From Vibrio sp. 05-20-BW147 (lineage in GTDB: Bacteria; Pseudomonadota; Gammaproteobacteria; Enterobacterales; Vibrionaceae): a DNA stretch of 64,000 nt. This document shows positions 52,290 to 60,113 of this stretch, piece by piece. Below the pieces are notes generated by a model that saw nothing but the letters and a program-made list of their open reading frames with translations, was not told where the DNA came from and searched no databases. How positions within the stretch are numbered: position 1 is the first letter of the stretch; each line of letters begins with the position of its first letter. Location: positions 29,629 through 93,628 of the forward strand of contig NZ_SZTO01000019.1 of NCBI RefSeq assembly GCF_013369385.1, in the 5' to 3' direction. The position numbers and the translations under genes were made by a program.

Positions 52290-53219
52290 TTAAATAGTTG
52301 GCATCGCTTCGCGAGGAATAATCGCGCCACGATGTTGAATAACATGACCTGCAACAGTGTGACCAGCAAAAGCAGCTTGCTGACAATCACCACCCAGAAT
52401 ACGCTTTGCAAGATAGCCAGCACTGAATGAATCTCCTGCGGCTGTGGTGTCGATAACATGGTCAATTTTGAGTGGAGCAACCGCATGACGGCCCGCTTCT
52501 GTAACGACAAAACACGCATCCCCACCACGTTTGATGACGATTTCGCTCACGCCAAACCCCTTGGTGCGCTCAATTGCTTGATCTTCATGGGTATCGCCCC
52601 ACAACAGCATCTCATCATCAAAGGTGAGAAACGCCATATCGGTGACTTGCAGAATTTGCTGGTAGAACGCTTGTGCTTCCGCCACGTTGTTCCACAGCGC
52701 AGGTCGGAAGTTGTTATCAAACGCGATTTTCACCCCATCACTGCGGCAAAGCGCAAGCAATTTGATCAGCGCTTCTCGGCAATCTTGCGACAATATCGCC
52801 AAGCTAATACCGCTGAGGTAAATCATTTGATGCTGACACAGTTCTTTCGCCAGCGTCAGGATGGCACGGTCACGCAGCCAGTATTTCGCCGCCGAATCGT
52901 TGCGCCAATAGAAGAAGCTACGCTCGCCATTGTCTGCCGTTTCGATGGCATAAATGCCTGGCAATTTGTCTTGAGAAAGGTACACCATATCCGTGTTGAT
53001 GCCTTCGTCTTGCCAAGCGGCAAGCATTTCTCGGCTAAATGGATCCTGTCCTAATCCCGTAACATAAGAGGTTGAAACACCGGATTGCTGGGTCAAACGG
53101 GAAAGGTAAACTGCGGTGTTGAGCGTATCCCCACCAAAACCTTGTTGTAGCGCGCCGTTGACCTTTTTCAGTTCAACCATGCATTCACCAATGATGGCAA
53201 CGCGATTGATGTGATTCAT
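52290..53219 (-). CDS. kdgK: 2-keto-3-deoxygluconate (KDG) kinase
   Basis: A 309-residue cytoplasmic PfkB-family kinase. The N-terminal AIIGECMVELKKVNGALQQG and FGGDTLNTAVYLSRL hold the substrate-binding part; the C-terminal IDTTAAGDSFSAGYLAKRIL carries the PfkB signature with the catalytic Asp. It phosphorylates KDG to KDPG, which Eda then cleaves. ATG 53219 is chosen for its strong ribosome site (AAGGAGAC); a longer frame from 53276 has none. The upstream KdgR-like box F lies in the gap shared with the EamA gene. Confidence 0.96.
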   Translation of the reverse strand: MNHINRVAIIGECMVELKKVNGALQQGFGGDTLNTAVYLSRLTQQSGVSTSYVTGLGQDPFSREMLAAWQDEGINTDMVYLSQDKLPGIYAIETADNGERSFFYWRNDSAAKYWLRDRAILTLAKELCQHQMIYLSGISLAILSQDCREALIKLLALCRSDGVKIAFDNNFRPALWNNVAEAQAFYQQILQVTDMAFLTFDDEMLLWGDTHEDQAIERTKGFGVSEIVIKRGGDACFVVTEAGRHAVAPLKIDHVIDTTAAGDSFSAGYLAKRILGGDCQQAAFAGHTVAGHVIQHRGAIIPREAMPTI

Positions 53220-53277
53220 AGGATGTCTCCTTAACGTAATTGCTGCTATTATTGCAGCAACAAAACTCAGAAACAAT

Positions 53278-53301
53278 ATTTTTAAAACGACGGTTCAATT
53301 A
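53278..53301. promoter_or_regulatory. KdgR-like box F (kdgK-eda / EamA intergenic region)
   Basis: TTTTTAAAACGACGGTTCAA (53278 onward) fits the locus motif except G for A at one position. It is ~60-80 bp before the kdgK start and ~130 bp before the divergent EamA gene. Confidence 0.65.
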
Positions 53302-53432
53302 ATCGTGAGCAAGATCCAACTCTGCGGTTTTGGCAGGTTCGAGTTCTGCTGCTCTCTGATAGCATCGCGCCACTAACCTTATTCACACACTCGCCAACGC
53401 TGGCAGTAGACGAGCCATTAGCACTTCGTATC

Positions 53433-54311
53433 ATGAACAACCCAACCGTTTCTCGCGCCATCTTTTTACTGGTGGCGGCCAATTTGCTTGCCTCACTTTC
53501 TGATGTGTCACTCAAAATCTTGAATGGTGAAGTGCCCACATTTCAATATGTGTTTATTCGCCAGTCTATTAGCCTTGTGCTGCTGTTGCCTTTCTGGCTT
53601 AGCATGGAAAAATCGCAGTGGAAAAAGGGCTGCGACTGGATCACCTTTTGGCGCGCGCAGCTGATCTTGCTCGGCAGCGCGTGCGCCATGATAGCGATCA
53701 CCCATTTGCCACTGGCGACCGCCAATGCCATGTTCTACGTTGGCCCTCTGTTGGTATTGCCACTGGCCTTTGTCTTTTTGGGGGAGCGCCCTGCCGTAGG
53801 GAAAATGGTTGCAACGTTATTGGGCTTTGTTGGTGTGCTGATTGTGCTGCGCCCCGAGCAGTTTCACTGGGCTGCCATCGTCGCGCTGGGCAGCGCGTTA
53901 TCCATGGGGGTAGGCAATATTCTGATCCGCAAAGTGCCTGCCGATCAGTCGCTGATTTCCACACTTTTTTGGACCACTTTAATGACGCTGCCCTTTGCGT
54001 TTGCCCTCGCCTACTGGCAATGGAGCGCAATTCGCTTCGAGCATATTTTATGGATTGTGGCGATCAATCTGTTTGTGCTCACCTACCACGCTTTGGTGGT
54101 GAAGGCATTTCAGCAAGCCCCGGCAAGCCAGATCGCTCTGGCGGAATATTCTGGCTTGGCGTTTGTCACCTTCTTTGGGGTGATTTGGTTTGATGAAGTG
54201 CCAGACAGTTACACCGTTTTAGGCATTCTACTGATTATTGTGCCTATGATGCCCATCCGCTGGAAACATTGGCTTAAGAGCAAAAGGCACACAGCGGTGA
54301 GTAAGGGTTAA
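53433..54311 (+). CDS. EamA-family (DMT superfamily) transporter
   Basis: A 292-residue inner-membrane protein with ten hydrophobic segments in two homologous EamA halves: FLLVAANLLASLSDVSLKIL ... ALAFVFLGERPAVGKMVATL (first half) and GVGNILIRKVPADQSLIS ... PASQIALAEYSGLAFVTFFG, IWFDEVPDSYTVLGILLII (second half). These proteins export or import amino acids, nucleotide-like compounds or sugars; the substrate is not readable. It is divergent from kdgK, with a KdgR-like box between them, so it may belong to the pectin regulon. The ribosome site is weak. Confidence 0.9.
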   Translation: MNNPTVSRAIFLLVAANLLASLSDVSLKILNGEVPTFQYVFIRQSISLVLLLPFWLSMEKSQWKKGCDWITFWRAQLILLGSACAMIAITHLPLATANAMFYVGPLLVLPLAFVFLGERPAVGKMVATLLGFVGVLIVLRPEQFHWAAIVALGSALSMGVGNILIRKVPADQSLISTLFWTTLMTLPFAFALAYWQWSAIRFEHILWIVAINLFVLTYHALVVKAFQQAPASQIALAEYSGLAFVTFFGVIWFDEVPDSYTVLGILLIIVPMMPIRWKHWLKSKRHTAVSKG

Positions 54312-54850
54312 GCAGATGATTATGTGGAGTTGAGTGACGGGTGAGTTCAAGGAGCATGCTCTAACAGCTTAGTTGTAACGATTTTAGTTACTTTTTTGTA
54401 ACCAGGTGCAGGCATAAAACTGCGAAAACTTATGCAATACATCCCTGTTCAACGTAATTAACCTGAACTCGGGTTAACAATAGAATAGAACCAAAAGCTG
54501 GTTTCGTGATCAGAGCTTTCGAGCAAGAAGGATTGTGAGCAACTAAAATCGCGTACTACCTAAAACCAGAAAAGCCATCACTTAACATCGCAACCACTGA
54601 AAATCGGGTTTGATAGCTTAAGCCGATCTCAGGTTAATTAATAAAAATCCCATATAGCTCGACATTAAGGATGTTGATTTTTCTATAATGTATGGCAACA
54701 GTTTGATGAGCTTGTATAAAACTGGAAAAAGGCAGCTATGCTCTGGGGGAATTAATGAGGAGATCCCTCAGGGCTTAGCAGCAAACCATTAGTATCGGAA
54801 TGGTTAGTGAATAGACACCTTTTATATAGACTGACTGGCTTGGTGGCTAT
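54312..54850. other. 539-bp gene-poor region
   Basis: No convincing gene. It contains a segment bounded by inverted repeats (54455-54640; separate entry), an open frame of 34 codons at 54688-54792 preceded by TATAAT but no good -35 box or ribosome site, and a small hairpin (54784-54805). It may be debris of a mobile element. Confidence 0.5.
54455..54640. repeat. 186-bp segment bounded by inverted repeats (possible MITE remnant)
   Basis: TAATTAACCTGA at 54455-54466 is the exact inverse complement of TCAGGTTAATTA at 54629-54640. Extending inward adds a shared TCGG, giving 16 of 19 matches. The interior has no open frame of note. No target duplication is obvious at the ends. The size and AT-rich ends suit a miniature transposable element, but this is inference. 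Confidence 0.4.
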
Positions 54851-56017
54851 TCAAAAGCCGCTGCCTACATTGAAATAAATAGCATTTTCTTCATCACTCA
54901 TCGCATAGTCCATACCTATGTGTAGGCCATATCGACGAGCAATTTGATAACGAAAACCTACGCCACCAGCATTAACTCGGCTGTCTTGTTCATCGCCACT
55001 CCGTTGGGTCGCTTGACCCGCACCATAAAAACCACTCACTTTCCAACGATGGTTAATGCTGTAAGTTAGTTGAGCTTGCAAGGTTTCGATTTCATCACCT
55101 TGGTAACGGTATGAAGAAACACCCCGCAGTGCGACATACGGCTTTGCAGTCGGTGACACCATAGAATCTTTCTGCTCAAAATTTTGGTAGTTGCCAGCCA
55201 AACCTAACGTCCATTTTTCCGCAATCGGGATGTAGGCTTCTGCATCAAGGTTAAAAGTACGATAATTATAATCACTGCCTAAAGCATCATCATAAATCAT
55301 ATAGTCAGCAGTCACTTTATACCCTTTGCTAGGGTAAAAGAGATTATCTCGAGTATCGTATTCAGCGAGCACACCTAACCCAGACGTTACAGCTTCACTT
55401 CCAAGGGTAAGTTGCATGACCTTATCTATCAGCTTGCTATCCGATTCCACTTTAGACTTCGCCAACATTTGTTTTACACCAAGCATCAATGGTGTATCGG
55501 CAAGGCGAAATTGCACTTTTTGAGCCAGCACTGCGACCGTTGTTTTGGTTCCAAATTTGATTTCCTTATCAATCGGCCCAAAGGAGATGTGTTTATACAA
55601 ATCCAAGTTAGCCACCCCAACACCACCACCGCCTACATAGCGAATGGAGTCATTAAGCCAAGAGCGTCGGTGTCCACCAAACGCAAACCAAGTACCATTT
55701 TCAGTACCTAATGCGCCTGCGACAGTCATTGCACTCGGTACGAGCTGTGCTCCGCCATCTATTGCTGATAACGCCGCTTGTTTTCTTTTGTGTTTCTCTT
55801 CTTGCGTTTCATGCAAAAACAAACCAGCGATACCGCCGCCATACCCAATAGCAGGCTCGGTAATTAGGATAGGTACTGGTAAAAAACCATGAGCATTCTC
55901 TGCAATGTGATGCCCCATATCGAATTGTCCATCAACCGGATCGTAGAAAGAGGCAAGTGACGAGCATGATAGCAATCCTGAAAGAGAAATAAGCGCCCCG
56001 CGGTATCGGCGATTCAT
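54851..56017 (-). CDS. POTRA-less Omp85/BamA-type outer-membrane barrel protein
   Basis: A 388-codon reading frame giving about 388 residues, with a signal-like N-terminus (ISLSGLLSCSSLA). The whole protein resembles the bacterial surface antigen (D15) barrel: GFLPVPILITEPAIGYGGGI at the N-terminus, GLGVLAEYDTRDNLFYPSKG with the typical DTRDN-x-YP motif, then YRYQGDEIETLQAQLTYSIN containing the L6-type region, and terminal Phe (AIYFNVGSGF). No POTRA domains precede the barrel, so it belongs with the stand-alone Omp85-type barrels. ATG 56017 has GAGGG 8 bp upstream; a 36-codon upstream extension is rejected. The cargo or ligand is unknown. Confidence 0.85.
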   Translation of the reverse strand: MNRRYRGALISLSGLLSCSSLASFYDPVDGQFDMGHHIAENAHGFLPVPILITEPAIGYGGGIAGLFLHETQEEKHKRKQAALSAIDGGAQLVPSAMTVAGALGTENGTWFAFGGHRRSWLNDSIRYVGGGGVGVANLDLYKHISFGPIDKEIKFGTKTTVAVLAQKVQFRLADTPLMLGVKQMLAKSKVESDSKLIDKVMQLTLGSEAVTSGLGVLAEYDTRDNLFYPSKGYKVTADYMIYDDALGSDYNYRTFNLDAEAYIPIAEKWTLGLAGNYQNFEQKDSMVSPTAKPYVALRGVSSYRYQGDEIETLQAQLTYSINHRWKVSGFYGAGQATQRSGDEQDSRVNAGGVGFRYQIARRYGLHIGMDYAMSDEENAIYFNVGSGF

Positions 56018-56222
56018 AAAGTTGACCCTCAGATAAAAAAGCCGGGGAACTGAACCCAGCTGAAAAATCTGCTTCCGTGCAGCGGTTACATGATAAAAAC
56101 TCTTTTTTGCTCTGGGCTTCCCCATAGAGCGAAACTAGATTAAGCCCCAAAAGAGATAACCTACACTCCTGTATAGAGGGTGTAATCCATCAAAACTCGA
56201 ACTTAAAGTTAACTGAAACGAA

Positions 56223-56247
56223 AACAAGGCTCTAATTGAGCCTTGTT
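56223..56247 (-). terminator. Terminator of the LysR gene at 56270
   Basis: AACAAGGCTC (56223-56232) pairs with GAGCCTTGTT (56238-56247); T-rich sequence follows on the minus strand. Confidence 0.85.
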
Positions 56248-56269
56248 AGAAATTGGATGGGTCTGTGAG

Positions 56270-57181
56270 TTAACGACGGAAAACATCTTCAAATCGCTCG
56301 CGATAATTGTTTATCACGGTGATTAACGACTTTTTAATATCAACAATTTGTTTGGAATGTGGACACCAAAGCGCGAAGCCAAACTTGAAGCCCTCTAGCA
56401 TCTCATCGGCTTCAACTGGCTCAATGGCGTGATTGGCAAACTCAGTGTGTGCTAATGTTTTAGGAAGTAGTGCCCAACCCAGACCAGCTTCTACCATCTT
56501 TATCACTAGAGCAAGTTGATCGACGGCTTCGTTATCTGAGCTGTAAATGATTTTCTCTGCCATGCCTTCTTCAATAAAAGATCGCAATACAAATTGCTTG
56601 CTGTTTTTCAGAGCCACCAGGACTGCACTTTTCTCCAACCTAGATAGCTCTCCACCTTTTTGAACAAAAGGGAAAAATTCGAAATGCCCAAGGAAGGTAG
56701 CATCAAAGCTATACATCGCCTGACGGTCATGCACATTGACGATACCAAAATGGAACTCGCCACTATCTATGCCTCTTTTGATGTCCTGTTTATTCCTAAC
56801 AAGAAAGTTCACGCGCATTAACGGAAAATCGCGAAGTAGTTGCTGGCGGATTTCAACCAAAGCGCGATGAGGAATCACACTAGAATAAGCGATGTTGACG
56901 CTTTCTAATCCACCATAAGAGAGGCTTAGCGCCAATTTATCGAAAGTACGCGCTTGCTCGATGGTTAATTTAGCATAGTGATAAAGAAGGTGACCATCTT
57001 CTGTTGGCTCTACCGAACGCCCCACTCGTTCAAACAAGTTGACCGCCAGTTGGTCTTCAAGGTTGGTAATCACCTGCCCTATCGTAGTTCGGTGCTTATT
57101 GAGTTTGATCGCTGCTTTACTAAACGAGAGCTGTTCATAAACGGTCACGAACGCGAGAAGTTGTTCAAAACTAAAGTTCAT
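56270..57181 (-). CDS. LysR-type transcriptional regulator
   Basis: A 303-residue regulator. The HTH covers FEQLLAFVTVYEQLSFSKAA and RTTIGQVITNLEDQLAVNLF (residues 5-60); the remainder is a periplasmic-binding-like effector domain (SSDNEAVDQLALVIKMVEAG, GLGWALLPKTLA). It has its own terminator and lies between the Omp85-type barrel and the small exported protein/patatin pair, all on the same strand. Which of these it controls is not evident. Confidence 0.88.
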   Translation of the reverse strand: MNFSFEQLLAFVTVYEQLSFSKAAIKLNKHRTTIGQVITNLEDQLAVNLFERVGRSVEPTEDGHLLYHYAKLTIEQARTFDKLALSLSYGGLESVNIAYSSVIPHRALVEIRQQLLRDFPLMRVNFLVRNKQDIKRGIDSGEFHFGIVNVHDRQAMYSFDATFLGHFEFFPFVQKGGELSRLEKSAVLVALKNSKQFVLRSFIEEGMAEKIIYSSDNEAVDQLALVIKMVEAGLGWALLPKTLAHTEFANHAIEPVEADEMLEGFKFGFALWCPHSKQIVDIKKSLITVINNYRERFEDVFRR

Positions 57182-57281
57182 AGGTTGTGCTTACATTTTA
57201 GAGTTATTTAATTAAAACATAATAGCATTGCTAATTGGTAACGGTAACAAACTGCGTTTGAATTCCTTCTCATCGACATAA

Positions 57282-57307
57282 AAAACCTACTAAAGTTAGT
57301 AGGTTTT
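57282..57307 (-). terminator. Terminator after the patatin-small protein pair
   Basis: AAAACCTACT and AGTAGGTTTT form a stem with a short loop just after the stop at 57315, T-rich on both sides. Confidence 0.88.
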
Positions 57308-57314
57308 CTCCATT

Positions 57315-57743
57315 TTAGTTGTACTCAACAACACGAGCCAAATAGTTAAATTCACCAGAGGCACCATGGTAATCTCGGTAGACATCCACACTGAAATATT
57401 TAGGTTGATCTGCTTGAATGTGGTCAACGATCTTCTGCTCTAGTGATGCCAGCGTTTCACCCGTTTGCGAATACACAAACCGCTTATTCACTTTTTCCAG
57501 TTTGCGTTGCTTGGCTTCTTTATGTGACACATAATTGTTGATCTCTTCCCATTTGCCGACGTACTCGATCGCAACGTAACTCGAATCCTCATCAATCATG
57601 ATAAAGGCAGCTCCTTCTTCTTTGATTGCAGAAAGTTGCTGCATGTCACTATCCACTTTTTGCTGATCAACATGGACGCCACCTTGTGCAAATGCAGTAG
57701 CGGAAGCAGTAAGCATCATTAGTGTTATAACGGCTTTTTTCAT
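57315..57743 (-). CDS. Small exported protein of unknown function
   Basis: A 142-residue protein. Residues 1-20 (MKKAVITLMMLTASATAFAQ) are a clean signal peptide ending AFA-Q. The mature 122 residues are mixed alpha/beta (AAFIMIDEDSSYVAIEYVGK, SLEQKIVDHIQADQ, KYFSVDVYRDYHGASG) with no cysteines. I do not recognise the family. It follows the patatin gene after 17 bp and shares its terminator, so the two are probably made together. Confidence 0.8.
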   Translation of the reverse strand: MKKAVITLMMLTASATAFAQGGVHVDQQKVDSDMQQLSAIKEEGAAFIMIDEDSSYVAIEYVGKWEEINNYVSHKEAKQRKLEKVNKRFVYSQTGETLASLEQKIVDHIQADQPKYFSVDVYRDYHGASGEFNYLARVVEYN

Positions 57744-57760
57744 TGTATTGTTTTCCTGTG

Positions 57761-58930
57761 TTAAGGGAGTTCAGTCACCCAAAGGTGTCCCTGAGTGGCT
57801 TTTTTGAATCCATATTCGTAGATCGTCAGCAAGTAGTGGGGGTCGAACATATCTTTCGTCACTTTTGCGTATCCGAAATCTTGGTCGATATAGGTAAACT
57901 GCATCTCAATATCATTGTTTTCACTAATGTATTTCATGCGATACAGATCACCCCGAGTTTGAGCTAACGTAAGGCTTTCGACGCTTTTCGATACAAGGTC
58001 AAAACCTTTGTCTTTTAGTGGTCGATAAGGAGCCTTCAGTACACCATTACGAATCACATCTAACTGCGGCGCTTTTTCTAACCCCAATGCATCCGATATT
58101 TGGTGGTAGTTAAAGTTAGACGGATTAAAGAACACTTGAGCCGCGAGACCACCATCTACATGTAACTCTTCTAATGTTTCTCCTTCATGCTCAACCTCGA
58201 TAAATTGCGGTGGGAAGACTCCAGGAATGGATGCACTCGCTGCAAGCACTTTGTATATCAATTCAGATTTGTTCGCCAAGTCACTGTTTGCAATAGCGCC
58301 AATGTTCCAAATCACCAGTTCACCGGAATCAAAATGGGTACTGCCGATAAAAAGACGCTTTCCATTACGATGTTGCTGTGCCATCGCTTCAATGAATGGC
58401 TCTGGGTACGCGTCTGCAATGAAATCATAAAGGGTTTTACCATCTGTAAAGGCGTCCTTAAACAGCGTGTTTAAGAAGTTTTTTTTACCCAGAACGTTTT
58501 TATCGTTGATGTTAAGCATCACCTCTTTCATCTTTGGCATCGCTTCGCCACCAGTGAAAACAAACGGGGCAATCAAGGCTCCCGCACTGATCCCCGTGAT
58601 GATGGCGTAATCTTTCAGTTCACCTTTCTCTTGTAAGCCCATCAAAACACCTGCACCGTATGCACCATTTACGCCGCCACCTGACAACGCCAAAATATTG
58701 AGTTGGTCACCCGTCACTTTTATCGGTGTGGTTTTGTTATGCGCCGAATAGAGAAAATCGGGCGCCTCATTGGCCCACATTCGAAGTGGTTCTTTCGGTG
58801 TTGAATTTGCGATTTCAACATCTTTATAGTTGGTCTGAGAAACGCGCACATCCAGCGTATGGGGTGAACTGCACGCCGCTACCAATAGCGAGAGCGCAAC
58901 AGTCACACCAGAGGAAATTAAACGATTCAT
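57761..58930 (-). CDS. Patatin-like phospholipase lipoprotein
   Basis: A 389-residue protein with a lipoprotein signal (lipobox LVAAC, Cys20), so it is membrane-anchored in the cell envelope. The patatin domain is complete: oxyanion loop GGGVNGAYGAG (84-94), nucleophile elbow GISAG (Ser115), and the dyad Asp259 in VDGG. ASASIPGVFPPQFIEV is typical of family members. Such enzymes hydrolyse acyl esters of phospholipids or lysophospholipids. ATG 58930 follows GAGA; a second ATG four codons upstream has no site. The nearby Omp85-type barrel is reminiscent of PlpD-type fusions, but here the patatin has its own lipid anchor. Confidence 0.93.
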   Translation of the reverse strand: MNRLISSGVTVALSLLVAACSSPHTLDVRVSQTNYKDVEIANSTPKEPLRMWANEAPDFLYSAHNKTTPIKVTGDQLNILALSGGGVNGAYGAGVLMGLQEKGELKDYAIITGISAGALIAPFVFTGGEAMPKMKEVMLNINDKNVLGKKNFLNTLFKDAFTDGKTLYDFIADAYPEPFIEAMAQQHRNGKRLFIGSTHFDSGELVIWNIGAIANSDLANKSELIYKVLAASASIPGVFPPQFIEVEHEGETLEELHVDGGLAAQVFFNPSNFNYHQISDALGLEKAPQLDVIRNGVLKAPYRPLKDKGFDLVSKSVESLTLAQTRGDLYRMKYISENNDIEMQFTYIDQDFGYAKVTKDMFDPHYLLTIYEYGFKKATQGHLWVTELP

Positions 58931-59131
58931 AATTATTCTCATTTAATGTCTCTGGTGCATGACCAGAGACTCAGTTGGAAATTAATGGGGTCAAAATGAA
59001 GTCCGTTTCGTTGTATGAGGGTACTATAGTCAAGCGCATTGAATAACCGTAATCGCGGATGTAGGATGCTATCCATCAATGCAATGATGGCTAGTTTCTA
59101 TAGTGTTTAACTAAACTCCTAAGCTGTTGCG

Positions 59132-59989
59132 CTAAGCAATTTTCACGATATTGAACTCATGAGTCGGCTCGACAAATTCATATTGAGCGTTGATCGTCTG
59201 CAGTTCCCATGCGTTATATTCTTTAGTGATTTCTAATACACCATAAACTGCATTGTGAGCGTGACGAAATGACGCAACTGGAGACATATTTTTCACCAAA
59301 CAAGCAGTAAAAATGGCGGAAATCAAATCCCCGACTCCAACTGGTTGTAAATCAAAGTCAATGCTTGGACGCTGGGCCAAATAACATGCTTTCGGCATCG
59401 CTAGAATCATACTGAAAGCATCATCCTTTAATGCATGAAGGTGTTTCACCAGCACCATTTTCGGTCCCAGATCCAAAGCTTTTTTACAAGCGGTGACCGC
59501 ATCATAAATTGAGTCTATTTTGACGCCTGTCAACTCACTCAATTCAAACTGGTTTGGAATTATTACATCGGCGATGGGCAACAAGTGTTGTCTGATAGCC
59601 TCTTTGACACCATCTTCTACAATACAGCCTTTATCTGGGTCCCCCATAACAGGATCGCACACATAGAGTGCGCTGTGGTTACGGTCCTTTACCAAACTTA
59701 CCGCTTCGGCGACAGCGCGGCATTGGTCGGAACTGCCTTGATAACCGGACAATATCGCACCACATTCACTGAGCTTTTCAATGTTGTCTAAACCACGCAT
59801 TAATGAACGAATATCGTCAGAACCAAATTTTTGCCCCGTCCAACCTTGTTGATATTGTGTGTGATTAGAGAACTGAACCGTATGAATTGGCCATACCTCA
59901 AGCCCCATTCTTTGCATTGGGAAGACAGCGGAGCTATTACCAGCGTGGCCATAGACCACATGAGATTGAATAGAAATAATACTTTTCAT
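59132..59989 (-). CDS. pdxY: Pyridoxal kinase
   Basis: A 285-residue cytoplasmic kinase of the ribokinase-like fold, matching E. coli PdxY (287 residues). The N-terminal SIQSHVVYGHAGNSSAVFPM and TVQFSNHTQYQQGWTGQKF are vitamin B6-kinase signatures; YVCDPVMGDPDKGCIV and IPNQFELSELTG hold the ATP and Mg sites; VGVGDLISAIFTACL carries the catalytic Asp. It converts pyridoxal to PLP. It follows aspD on the same strand, ~124 bp away, a functional link because AspD requires PLP. Confidence 0.95.
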   Translation of the reverse strand: MKSIISIQSHVVYGHAGNSSAVFPMQRMGLEVWPIHTVQFSNHTQYQQGWTGQKFGSDDIRSLMRGLDNIEKLSECGAILSGYQGSSDQCRAVAEAVSLVKDRNHSALYVCDPVMGDPDKGCIVEDGVKEAIRQHLLPIADVIIPNQFELSELTGVKIDSIYDAVTACKKALDLGPKMVLVKHLHALKDDAFSMILAMPKACYLAQRPSIDFDLQPVGVGDLISAIFTACLVKNMSPVASFRHAHNAVYGVLEITKEYNAWELQTINAQYEFVEPTHEFNIVKIA

Positions 59990-60067
59990 AAGTCACTCTT
60001 AGTTGGGAAGTTAGTTAGCTTGGCGACTAAATAAACACAATGCCGCGCACTGTGCTTATTTGGTCGG

Positions 60068-60095
60068 AATAGCCTCGACAATGCCGAGGCTTATT
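60068..60095 (-). terminator. Hairpin downstream of aspD
   Basis: AATAGCCTCG (60068-60077) pairs with CGAGGCTTATT (60085-60095) with one bulged base. No T tract on the minus strand, so termination may be partial and pdxY may be reached from aspD. Confidence 0.5.
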
Positions 60096-60113
60096 CTTAT
60101 TGAGCTAGATTAA

